Part shown: piece by piece, positions 12,301-23,963 of the stretch
How positions within the stretch are numbered: position 1 is the stretch's first letter
Layout of the letters: each line of letters starts with the position of its first letter
DNA from: Hirudinaria manillensis
Lineage: Eukaryota > Annelida > Clitellata > Hirudinida > Hirudinidae
Length of the DNA stretch: 64,000 nt
Direction of reading: 5' to 3'
Assembly (NCBI GenBank): GCA_034509925.1
Contig: CM067537.1
Span: forward strand, 247,501 to 311,500
The notes under the pieces: model-generated
The model's input: only the letters and a program-made list of their open reading frames with translations
Told to the model about the DNA's origin: nothing
Databases searched by the model: none
Program-made: the position numbers and the translations under genes

Positions 12301-15300
12301 TCAGTGCTAGTGTTTTTCAATCACTCGATCAATCAGTGTCAACCTCCGAATGCTTATTCAACCCATTCAACTGGAATGCAATGGCGTGCCGTCGACGCTA
12401 ACGTGAATTTAGAAAAATATTAATAAAATTAATCGTAATAATAACTTAAATGCAATCTCATCATCCTGGCATTATCTCAATCATCCATTACTCGGCTCCA
12501 TCCTTCCACACACACAAAAAAAACCAAACAAATGATTAATTAAAAATTATCAATCTTTTATTCATTTTTTCGTCAAAAATACCCCCACAAAAAAAAATCG
12601 CAAAAGAATTGAATGACCCAGTCTTTGTGTCTTAATGGGTTCTTAATTCCTGCTTAAATGCCTCCTCTGCTCGGTTTGTATTTCAACATGAGGGTACTAG
12701 GCCCCGCCCCCGATTTAAATCAGCCAATGGAAATCCTCGGACGAGCGTTGCCATGGCAATCGACTTACCTTTGCGACTTTCGGGATCTTTTTTTTCTTTT
12801 TTTTTCCTTCGTTTTTCTTTAATTTCCTGTCGTGACGTCACCGGATCACGTGACTGCTTCGGGGAATTCCTCTTGCGAGCGATCAACGACATTCTTACCG
12901 TCAGTTCAGGCTGACGGAGAACGACGACGACGACGACGACGATGATGATGATGGTTTCTTAATCAACGTTCATATATAATATATTTTTTTTAATATTTAT
13001 TTATTTATTTATTGATTTAATTTCAACAAATATCTTAAATAAATAGATATCTTCTCACTTTCATTATCCCAACTAAACTTCATTCCTGGTATCTTCATTT
13101 GTCATCTACCACTGCTGAATAACATTCTGACACAGAAACCATGGCCAATAGAATTAAATATAATTAAACTTTAATTAAATTAATTAATTAATCGTGGATT
13201 TGTTAACATTTATTTAATTAACCACCCTTAACACATTCACAGCTCCACCTTCAGCACGTTAAATACAGCATCATCATCATCACCATCCATTGTTCCATGA
13301 ATGAATGAATGAAAATCCATCCACCTGCAACAATCAGTCCCCTATTAAACTCCTTAATGAGCAGGTGTTTTGTTTGCAAAACAAAAGCCCAGGGAAGCAC
13401 GCATAACATTTGTTAATTAGTACCTGGAAAGACGAGAGGCGGGTCATCACAGGTCATCGCAGGTCACCACAGTTCACCACAGTTCATCACAAGTCACCAC
13501 AGGTCACCACAGGTCATCACAGTTCATCACAGGTCGCATCTTGAAATCGTTTCAGGATCTAAAAATCAAAAAGAACAAGAGATTATGGTTTTCCAAAGAG
13601 TGGCGGAGGTGAAGATGATGACGTTAATGTGATATGGAACAGTGTTTCAAATCAGCCCATTGATATTAATTATTATTATTATTATTATTATTGAAGTAAT
13701 TGTGAAGTAATTATATAGTCAAATAAATTTCAGCTACAAAGAAATTTCAATTGCTTTTAAAGAATTATTCCACATTATTTCGTTCGTCTCAAATAAATAA
13801 ATAAACAAAATAAATAAATAAATAATAATAACATAAGCTTTACTTTTTAACAGGACCAAAATTTTATTAACATAAAGAAATTCATTTATTTCCATTTTCC
13901 AATAACATGGTGCCTAAGTAAATGTGAATATCGCTCTGTCCTGGAAGACATCTCTAGTACAACGGGGACCATTGAATCTGAGAGGCATTCATCGCATCTT
14001 TTCTTATTGTCTGCCCTAATGTGACCATTTTCCTACGTCATTGTTGCTTTTCTGTAAAGAATTAATAATTCAACAGCATTTATTTCTCTCCCGATACTAA
14101 ACAACAACAAAAAATACAAGCAAGCAAAAGATGGCCGCTCCGAAGACAATGTAAATCACTCCGATCACCGCTGATTCCCAGCAATAAAACGAAACAAACG
14201 ACAACTGCATTAGCGAGGATTTGTCAATTGAAATCCGAGATTCTACGATGATTAAGGACCCTTTATCGAGAAAATCTCAGACTTTTCGGATGTTTTTTCC
14301 ATCGCCCATGCGAAACAGGAGCACATATCAAACTATCTCAATTCCAGATGTCTTCAAACAAAACTCATTTATTTAAATAATTAAAAAATCATTTTATTTC
14401 AATAGCAATCGGAAGTCAAATTTACGATTATCATCTGGCCCAATTGTAATCATGAGGTACCAATAAATTTGAATCAAAATCCGTTTATGGAAGCTTATCA
14501 CCAGTGGTTCACAATTTGTTGTTCATTAAAAACCCTTTTTTTAAGAATAATACCATTATTTTATTTAAATATTATGGTATTATGGTACATATTTTACCAT
14601 TATTTTCAGATGATGACAATGAAGTGAACGACGTGTACCGACAACTGAGCTTTAAGTGGTTCACGGGCCAGTGGTCAAAATGTCGACCAATGAATTTGGA
14701 CTCCTCGTGTCCTTACATCGGCTTGAAAATAGGGATGCAAACGAGAAAGGTCGCTTGCCTTGGACGATGCCAGGACAACTCGGAGATAATGAGCAGAATT
14801 GCAACGGATCGACAGGATTACATCACGACTGAGGAAGAATCGAACTCTGCATGCAAATCGAACAACATGACTCCTCCAGCATCAACAAGAACATGTTACC
14901 TTCCATGTCCCGTAGATTGCATCTTCACCGCCTTCGGTCCTTGGAAATGCTTAGAACATGCAAAAATGGACGAAGTCGACGAGAGCAAAATCTTTTATTC
15001 CGAGGAAGACAAGTTTAAAACAAAAGGACATCGCAAAAGAAAGATGCTTGATCGAATAGAAAGCACCAACACAAGAACAAAAAAAAATTACTTTCACTCC
15101 AGTTCTTGCAACATCTCGTTCAGAACTAGAACCATTTTACTGCAACCTCAAAATGGAGGGAGGACGTGTCCGCGCGATACGATCGAATTTCGAGACAACA
15201 GAAATGCAGTGAAACTAATGTTACCATTGGGAAATGGTTATTTTTTGTGACAATTGTTTATTTTTTACTAATCAAGATATTTTATTTAGAGAAAAATCAG

Positions 15301-18300
15301 TTCTCATGAGAATTTTATGTTAAGAAATTATATTAAGAAAATTTGTTAATTACAGTTACATTTTATTAATATTTATAAGCAGTTATTTTAAAAAAAGTAA
15401 TTATATTTGGCTCGAGCATCGGTTTGTTTTCATTTAGCGGCAATAAAGTTTAGGGTTGGCCGTTGGTCGTCCTGCGAGAGATTTGCAGCAGACGATGACC
15501 CCATATTACATCTTGGGTCCTCATTTTATGAAAAACTGGGAAGAAGGAAGCGAAATGTTACAGCTATTCAAGAGTGAGGAATTTATTTTTTTAATAGGAA
15601 GGACATTTATAGCTGATTTATTATTTGAAATGATTATAAAAGATTGAATGATGCTCGATTTTATCAAGTGTTTACAGTTGGCTACGTTGCACGTATGTTT
15701 AGTTTTATGATGGCTTTTGCTAACAAATTTGAATTTTATTTGCACCAGAAATGCAGAAGCTATCAATTATGAACAGCCATCATCAATGGAATTCTGTATT
15801 CCTGACAACATCAAGTTTTCAGAACATGCTCAGTCTCAAGGTGATGCTTTATTTGGGATTTCCTGAATTTTCTTTGGTTCAGCATGAAAACATTTTCTTA
15901 AATGTTAGTTAGTCCAGTAAAGCTCATTAACTCTTTCAACCCAACAAACTAACAAGTTCACTCCTGAGATAAACCTTCTCTGATTTAGTGCTTGTTATGC
16001 CAGACGACTCAGAGTTTCCTTTCAAATTCATCGACTCCATTTTTGGTCCGTGGACGACCTACGACTCGTCTCGCTACGGATCGACGGAGGCCGAAACTTC
16101 TGCCAAGTCGAGACATTCGACTCCTCTTTTCGATTCCGGGTACTTTAGCAATTTCTTCGATCAAACACTGGAAAGGAGGGTTGAAGGGCACAAGTTCAGA
16201 CCCCTTCCCTTAGAGGAATGGCTTATGAGGAAGGTTCTTGGACTGAATGAAGACGAGGATGATGATGATGATGTTGGTGGAGGCAGTCGTACAGGCGAGT
16301 CGCCTAAAGAAGATGTCGACGAAGACGACGACGAAAACTGTTCCAAGTTAGTTTAAGTAACATACAAATGTGAGAGCATTGTTGTCAATAGATTCCACAT
16401 TGTTCTGGTAATTATCTCGTATTTCGTGCTTTTGAAATTGAAGTTCTTTTTTTCACCAACTTTTGAGAGCTGCCGATCGTTAGAAACTTAAACTTATTTA
16501 TAACCGATTACAACTCATCTTGCGTTCATTCTCAGGTTCGATTGGCTGGTTGGCAGGTGGACGTCGTGCGCAACGAGTGACGGGAGATGTGGAGCCGGGA
16601 TTCAGAACAGGAGCGTCGTGTGCGTGCGACTTTCGGGTAGGCCTCGATTGAAGAAATAGAATTCGAGTCCTTAATATTTACAATATGTTTGGAAATTTTT
16701 ATATTTCTAGGTGCTAATAACATTAATTGAATTGTAACAACTACTACTTTATCAATTGGATTATTTTTAAAAACAAAATCTGTAAAGACAAGGTGCCCGT
16801 GATCGACCTCAGCTGCAGGCATACGCCCCCCGTCCACACGAGGTCGTGTCGAATTTCGTGCCCTTCGGACTGCATGGTCGGCCAGTGGTCCGCTTGGTCT
16901 TCGTGCCCCGTGGAAAGGTGCAGGGCCAAGCACAGGGACGGTCAGCAGGGTTTGATACGAATTGGGGTTGGGGCTATGATTTTGGGGTCCTTTGGGGTGT
17001 TTTGATGTTTTTGATGATTTGTCGTCACGGCTTAATAACTGTTATTTATTAGGTGTTCCTAGAAAGTTACGATAACTTTACAGGTTATTGTGTCTCCTAA
17101 TACATTATTAATATTTATGAATGTTTATAATTATTTTTATAATATAATTATTTTCCTTTATCGCCATCTGGTGAAATGTCGTCCATAAATTTCAATTATT
17201 TTAATGCCACGTCGACAGCCTCCAAGCTCCGGTCACGACTCGTCATAAAAGCAGATGCCGATGGTGGCAAGGAATGCCCGAGCCTCGTGCAGGCGAAACC
17301 CTGTGATTCCCTGCCCTGCCACACCTGGAAGATCGTAGGGAGGGGACCTTGCATGATTCAGACAGGTCGGGTTAGGGTCGGGAATGGGACGACATGATTG
17401 GTGGTTTATATTAATATTATTTAATTAACAACATAATTGATAGTTAACATTATTTCATTAACAAGATAATTGATAGTTAATATTAATATTATTTAATTAG
17501 TTAATATTATTTCATTAAAAACATAATTGATAGCTAATATTATTTAATTAACAAGATATTTGATAGTTAACATTATTTCATTAAAAACATAATAGATGGT
17601 TAATAATACCAAATTAACAGCTTGTTATGACATCATCCCATGGATGATTATATTTTACATTTTTTATGGCCTTCTTATCGATTGAAATGCACATCTCCTA
17701 ATCGTTCTCAATGTTCTGATGTTCGTGTTTTTAATGTCTTCTTTAATAAACAACTTTCAGGTGCTTCTTGCGGAGCCGGAGGAAATACGAGCGTCTCGTT
17801 CGAATGCCTCGACGTTCACGGGGTGGGTCCTTTGAGGTCTTAGGTCGACTTGAGACGCTCGAAATCGTGACGACTCCCTTCTCCGCGTCGCGAGCCAGGC
17901 TTTCGTCGTTCGTTTCTAAATTTTCTTTTAAAAGTAACGAATCGCTTTTCTTACCAGCAAAGCGTTTCTGACAAATACTGCCCTCCCGAGAGCAGGCCCG
18001 GTCGATGGGAGAGCTGCTCCGTTCCCTGCGAAAACGATTGCATCATTTCCGAATGGTCCGATTGGTCTCCTTGCGATGCCTCCGAACGTCCCCTTCGACC
18101 TATTGGCTACAGGACGAGGTACAAAGAGATTTTGGCCACGGCTGGAAAAGGTCGGGACCGAAGGCTGTTTGGTTTCACGATTTTTACTTTTTTTTGTTAA
18201 CAACTCATTTTCAAACTTTCTCCGTTTATTTTCATCTGATTGTGCCCACATTACTTTTTTATAATTAATTTAATTACATTTACTATTATTATTATTATTA

Positions 18301-20801
18301 TTGTTATTAGTTCCCAAATTATACTATAATTCATATTTATAATTTACCATTATTCGCTATACTCTTGGATCGTGCCATAATACTTTAACGAAGGTGGCAT
18401 CCAGTGCATCAACCTGCGATTGGCCATCGACAAGGAAAGATGTCCGACCTCCTCCAAAGCCATCTACCAATGGACTACGGGCAATTGGTCGTCGTGCACG
18501 ATCAGAGCCGAAGAAGGCAAGTCCTACGACCTCGGCGACCCCGGGTCGTTCGGGTCGCCCTCCTGTCAGAAGCAGGGCTTCCAAAGAAGAGAGGTTCACT
18601 GCGTGGATATTGATGGGGAGAAAACTTCAAGTAGAAGGTGAGTTGAAGGATAGTTGGATGGATGTGCTGTAGGAATGTTGGGTGGATGGATGTATGGATG
18701 GACGGGCAGATGGATGAATTGCAATTTGGAAGGCTGTTAATAAAATCCTGTAAGCATTTTAATCCTTGACATCATCACTCCTGCATAATTTCGACATGGT
18801 AACCATGGTAGCGATCTCGTTCGCAAGGTGCCCCGTGGAACTCGTGCCGCCCTCAGAGAGGTCGTGTTTCCTGAAATGTCGCGTCGACTGCGTCGTCAGC
18901 CTCTTCTCCGACTGGCTTCCGTGTCCCGTCACTTGCCTGGCGCCGGAGAACGACTCCGAGCGCTCGCCTCCTCCGCGTCGGCTCCGTTACCGATTCGTGC
19001 TGGAGCACCCGAGGGAGGGGGGCATGGAATGTCCCCCTTTGGCGGAGGGCAGGCCCTGCCTCGACCTGCCTCGATGCTCGACCCTGGGTTGGAAGGTTTC
19101 GCCTTGGTCGAGGTGTCTGGTCGCAGGCTCCGACGGCAGATGCGGGAGTGGAATACGAAAGAGAGGTTGGATGGGACGTGTTCGGACACTTGCTTTCTAA
19201 ATGCAATTTTATTTTTTGTGAATTTTTTGTTATTCATTTTATTTTAAATAAAGATTTGTTTTTTTGCTGCGAGATCGAGGCAAAATTATTGACATTCACG
19301 ATGATGACCGATGGCAACGTTCCGTCGTTGTTCAGACGTCCTCTGCGTCGACATTTTGACGAATGAACGCAAACCGAATGGATTCTGCTCCGTCGCTCGT
19401 CATCTTAAACCCCATCGACTGGAATTTTGTCGCGTGAGTTGCGCCGACGTAGGAGAACGGAACTGCCTACTCTCCGATTGGAGCGGTTGGTCCACCTGCT
19501 CCAAACGCTGCGACGGGATTCGCTGGAGGTACAGGACGTCCGAGGGCTCGATTCATCCTCCGCACCGTCGCTCTAGAAGTCGCGAATCGTGCCAATTCAA
19601 GACCGACTCCTTGGTCGAGTCTCGACGCTGCAACTCCCGCTGCCCTGAAATGTCCGTCGAATTCGTCGGTCGCTGGTCGCATTGCATACTCGACGAGGCC
19701 CCTCCCCGTTCCGGTCGTCGGAGTCTGCCCTCCGCCTCCTCTCACGAATCCGGAATCGGCCTGATGAGAGCGACCGGCAAGTACTGCGGCATAGGCAGCC
19801 GATATCACGCCGTCGCTTGCAGCCTCGCGAACGTCGACGACGGAGAGGAGTCCGAGGTCGACGTCGGCAAGAAAAGCAACGTGGTTCCATTTCATTGCAG
19901 CTCAGAAAGTTAGATTTGTATCTTATGCAAATTTTTTGATGACTATTCATTCTTGACCCTGAAATCCCTTCTGGCCAACTGATATTATATTAATTTTGCT
20001 GTTTTTTTTTTGTTCAATAAAGACAATAATAAGATTCACTCTCATAACCCTGATAAATTTCTAATTTGGGCTGCATTGCCCAAATGCTGACTTGACTGCC
20101 TTAAGATTACTTATTACTTAAACATCAATGGTTATGTTTGCATTTGGTTTTGAATCAAACAATTTGGCAACAATTGACAGGCATCAGAGAGGAAATGTGC
20201 TTCAGCTCTTGTAAGAGGGACTGCCTCATGAGCAAGTGGAGCGATTGGAAGCCGTGCGAGACCAATCAGAGGTGTGGAAACGGGGTCACTCGGAGGTCGA
20301 GGTTCGTTCTCGAAGCCAGTTTGGACGGGGGGAGGAGCTGTCCGGCAATCGAAGGAAACCAGGTCGATATTTCTACGAATCAGAGTTGCCCTTCAGATTG
20401 CCACTACTTCGATCGTCTTGTAGGAGGAGCAGAAAATGCCATGCCACGTCAGCTGCGATCAGTTTCAGTGGCTAGCCGGGGACTGGAGCATCTGCGCTCC
20501 TATAGGGCAGTCTCTGGCAGGAAAGTTCCAGATTGGACAGTGTGGAAGTGGTCTGCAGACTAGAAGTGTCAGGTGAAAGAAAAAATTTTATAAGCGAGAA
20601 TCCCAAACTAGACTTAGCAGTCCAACGGCAGTCGACTGCAATTATTGCTGCTTATCAATACTTTTAGAAAAGCTCATTATGATTGATTATCATTTGTTAT
20701 GAAGAGATTAAAGTTCAATGTTGTATGTTTATGAAGGGATTAAAGTTCAATGTTGTATGTTTATGAAGAGATTAAAGTTCAATGTTGTATGTTCCATTTC
20801 A

Positions 20802-20839
<38 letters not shown>

Positions 20840-23800
20840 TTAAAGTTCAATGTTGTATGTTCCATTTCACTTATCACTCGATCATTGCCTAAGCCAATAA
20901 TTCAGGTGCATCAAAACAAAGGAATTCGGGGAGTCGTGGGTGGAGGTCGACGCGTCGTCGTGCGACGGAAGTTCGAAACCTCGGGAGTCGAGGAAATGTC
21001 ACGTGCCTTGTCACGACGAATGCGCCGTCACAATGTGGAGCGCGTGGTCGCACTGTCCGGAGGCGAGTCGCCGTTTTTAACTCGGTCGTGCATCGTCGAC
21101 TTTGCACGTCTTGTTTATTCTGAATTGTAAACTCGATATTATAATTATTATTACTATTACATTGTAGCTATTATTATTATTATTATATATTATATGCATC
21201 CTTGAAAAGGGCATTTGGTCTATCGATTCTTGCCTTCACGTGACATCCTTCTGTCCAGGACTGCACCCTGCGACCTCGGTCGACGCGTCGCAGACATCGC
21301 GGCGTCGTCAGGAACCCGTACAACTCCAGTTGTCCTCGATTCTCGGAGGAGGAACCGTGTTCGTCCGCTCGCTTCGGATCCGAGGAGTCGTGCGAGTCAT
21401 TCGAGGTCGTCCGGTCCGACTGGAGTCCCTGCGCAGCCTTTGACGCGTGCGGTCCGGGAAGGAAGACGCGTTTCTGGGAGTGTCGGAGGAAGTCGACGGG
21501 GAGGGTGGCGGAGGAGGAGTCGTGCAGGAAGGATCGAGCGACGGTTTCGTTCGGACGTGTTTCTGCCCGAGTTGGAAAGTCATTTTCATTGAATGCTTTT
21601 TTTCTTTTGCTTTCAGAAGTTCACGGAGGTCGACGAGGCGTCTTGCGACGTGCCGTGCGTCGTCGATTGCGTCGTATCCGAGTGGTTGCCGTGGTCGCCG
21701 TGTTCTGCTTCCTGTGGATTAGGTGATCGAAATACTTTGTTCGCTCGATTGAGGATGTCTTTCTTTGACCTTATTTTAGGATGAGGAGTTGTCTGGTTAA
21801 CAACATAGTTGTCTGGTTAACTACATAGTTGTTTGGTTAACTACATAGTTGTCTGGTTAACTACATAGTTGTTTGGTTAACTACATAGTTGTCTGGTTAA
21901 CTACATAGTTGTTTGGTTAACTACATAGTTGTTTGTTTAACTACATTGTTGTTTGGTTAACTACATAGTTGTTTGGTTAACTACGTAGTTGTTTGGTTAA
22001 CTACGTAGTTGTTTGTTTAACTACATAGTTTCAAGTGATGCTAGCTTTATGAAGTGTTGTGATGTTTGTGGTTTTGTGGTTTAAAAACCTTAGCATGCAT
22101 CTGCTTTCCATTGGTCCAGGCACAATATAAATGAAGCACATAAATTTAATCATTCAATTTAAATATAATTAAATTTAATTAATTAAATTCGGTTCTCTCA
22201 TCCCTTCGGAGTCTGAAACATCTCTCGCCTTTCATTCGACGAATTAATTAAATTTAATTAATTAAATTTAAATATAATTAATTAAGTTAATAATTAAAAA
22301 AGGTTACAGAACGAGAACCAGAAGCATCCTTGTCGGACAAGAAAACGGCGGCAGTTCGTGTCCCGAGGCGATGTTGCAGAACGTTTCGTGTCCTTTCCAA
22401 GAGTGTTTCAGGTGGATGGCCGTCGGATTTCGAGGTTGCATCGTGGAGGTGGGTCCGACGGATCGTCTGCCGATTAAATCCCGAGACTTTCGCATCATCG
22501 GCGATTCTCGAGATCCTCGTTCTTTCCTCAGAAACATTCTTGCGGCCACGGACGCAGAACGATGCACTTCGTATGCGTCAAACTCTCCGTCGAAGGCGAC
22601 GACGAAGAAGTCGACGAAGCCCTCTGCTCTTTCGGGCACCTCCCCGAAGTTCCGGTACGAGGATCGTCGCGGTCGATCGATTTCTCGAACTCCGATTGGA
22701 ATCTATTTGCAGTTGATTCGACCCTGCTACGTTCCGTGTCCCGACGAATGCGAACTCGGACGTTGGTCGTCATGGAGTCGATGTCACGTCGTCTGCAACG
22801 ACAGGAACGAACCTCTCGTCGGATGTAATTCGATCGAATGCCTAATAATCATTATTAATAATAATTATTATTAATTAATTATTAATCATCTCGAGACTTA
22901 AATATGTTTTTAAAAATTCTCTTAACCTATATTTTGAGACGGGCTGCAAACTCGTTCTCGGAACGTTTTGTTCCGCTCTTCCGACGTCGTCTCGTGCGAC
23001 TCCATCCCTCTCCTCGAAACGAAGATCTGCCTGGCAAATGTTTCCGTCTGCAAGTCGAGGCCGGTTTACGATTGGCAGGTCGCCGAATGGGTCGGAGGTC
23101 AAAGGTCGGTTTGGTGTCAGGACGACCTGGGTCACAGAGTGCAAGGTTGGCCAAAATTTTTGTTTTTCTTTTAATAATTGTATCGAATTAATCGATCAAA
23201 TTGATTTATTAGTTTAAAATAACAATAATAAGCTTGGAGCAATATTAAGTAATAATAGATGCACAAAATTAGTGTAAACGTCGAAACTCATTTTTGAGGG
23301 GCCTGCGACAACACCAGACGTCCGTCGTCCTCGCAGTCGTGCGACCGCAGGTGCGAGTCGATCGGGATCCCCCACTCCAGGTGTCTCTCGGACGGCAGGT
23401 GCGGCTGCGGCCCCGGATTCGAAGCCGTCTACTCGGAATCCGATCGACTCTCGTGGTGTCGGTCGGAGAAGAGGGATCCGGATTCCTTTCATCTCGGAAT
23501 GTTTTCGCTCGAGTCGGACGTTCGGGAAACACGAGGAAGAGGGGCGTGGATGGAGGAAGGTGGGATTTAAGTAATTTGTCGTCTGGAGATTTTGGAGGGA
23601 AAATGTAGAGTTATGTGGTTTTGTAGAAAAAAGTGCTTTTATAAAAATTATGTTCTCTCAAATATTCAGAGGAGGATGACATAATTCTCACGAGGACAAA
23701 CGGATGGACGTACGCCATTGCAACGATCGGTCTGATCTTCATGGTCGTACTTTGCGTGGCCATTTATTACGTGTGGTAGGTCATTTCACTGGATCGGATT

Positions 23801-23963
23801 TGAAGGTGAAGGAGCGAACGAATGACATAGAAATTATTCTAGCAGGAGATCAAAGAGTCTCATGGATATGAGCTGCACTATGGTGTCTTTACCTCTTCCT
23901 GAGCACGACCTGTTTCAGCCCCGACAGACTCAGATCGAACCTTCCACGAGCCCGAGGGGATGA
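9354..23963 (+). CDS. THSD7-like multi-thrombospondin-repeat type I membrane protein
   Basis: Twenty-three exons: 9354-9456, 14610-15236, 15438-15573, 15749-15840, 15989-16346, 16536-16636, 16788-16949, 17219-17365, 17761-17822, 17958-18150, 18394-18637, 18828-19165, 19336-19908, 20181-20362, 20424-20572, 20906-21062, 21259-21543, 21617-21722, 22303-22824, 22939-23145, 23299-23559, 23670-23775, 23843-23963; 5232 nt, 1743 residues. Start ATG is in aaaATGG context and gives a signal peptide (LFCLLAFILF). About 21 thrombospondin type-1 modules alternate between a CxxSxWSxWSxC form and a WxxGxWSxC form. They are followed by a cysteine-rich EGF-like segment, a TM helix at about 1684-1705 and a short basic tail. 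Length and order match vertebrate THSD7A/B (about 1650 residues, from memory), which act at the cell surface in adhesion and migration. Several modules have lost the first Trp (exons 8 and 19). Intron 16 starts with GC at 21063. Confidence 0.88.
9478..9660 (+). repeat. 22-bp minisatellite in THSD7-like intron 1
   Basis: Six to eight copies of a unit near TTGCTTTGTATCGCTCCGAG begin about 20 bp after the exon 1 donor. The array is open in all three plus-strand frames, which explains the overlapping spurious ORFs here. Confidence 0.85.
10652..10830 (+). repeat. GTGA tetranucleotide array
   Basis: About 40 GTGA units with a few ATGA variants. The minus-strand HSLT-repeat ORF is only a translation of this array. 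Confidence 0.9.
12690..12900. promoter_or_regulatory. Possible promoter or enhancer patch inside THSD7-like intron 1
   Basis: A GC-rich patch in AT-rich surroundings holds a GC box (CCCCGCCCCC near 12703), a CCAAT box (near 12724), a CRE palindrome TGACGTCA (12833-12840) and an E-box CACGTG (12847-12852). A second TGACGTCA lies at 12136-12143. The motifs are seen directly; function is inferred. Confidence 0.35.
17400..17615 (+). repeat. AT-rich tandem repeat in THSD7-like intron 8
   Basis: Imperfect copies of a unit containing TTGATAGTTAA and TATTTCATTAA, about 35-60 bp apart, between exons 8 and 9. Confidence 0.6.
20697..20865 (+). repeat. ~31-bp repeat plus TA run in THSD7-like intron 15
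   Basis: Four copies of a unit containing ATTAAAGTTCAATGTTGTAT; the third and fourth copies are separated by a TA dinucleotide run. Confidence 0.8.
21786..22032 (+). repeat. 20-bp minisatellite with GTTAAC palindromes, THSD7-like intron 18
   Basis: About 12 copies in strict 20-bp register of a unit near TTGTTTGGTTAACTACATAG; T/C and A/G variants alternate between copies. Each unit holds the palindrome GTTAAC. Confidence 0.9.

Larger units (their letters stand above)
9457..14609. other. Large intron 1 of the THSD7-like gene
   Basis: This 5.15-kb intron holds no recognisable exon. It contains a 22-bp minisatellite right after the donor, AAATAT-type repeats (about 10085-10205), a GTGA array (about 10652-10830), a CACT run (about 11215-11250), a GAGACC-type repeat (about 11780-11885), an 11-bp CACAGGTCATC-type repeat (about 13440-13540) and a GC-richer promoter-like patch at 12690-12900. 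Confidence 0.7.

Noticed and set aside
12683-12892. Minus-strand Lys/Arg-rich 69-residue frame in THSD7 intron 1
   Set aside because: No family similarity; it coincides with a poly-pyrimidine stretch and promoter-like motifs.
4990-17180. Shared word GCCATCTGGTGAA at about 4995 (reverse) and 17163
   Set aside because: Only about 15 bp match and no further similarity around it; could be chance.
20363-20563. Apparent frameshift mutation in the THSD7-like gene
   Set aside because: A 61-nt GT-AG intron explains the frame change exactly and restores the module.
23776-23780. Stop codon TAG directly after the TM helix of the THSD7-like protein
   Set aside because: It overlaps a strong donor (TG|GTAGGT); splicing to 23843 gives a basic tail typical of the family, and total length is then divisible by three.
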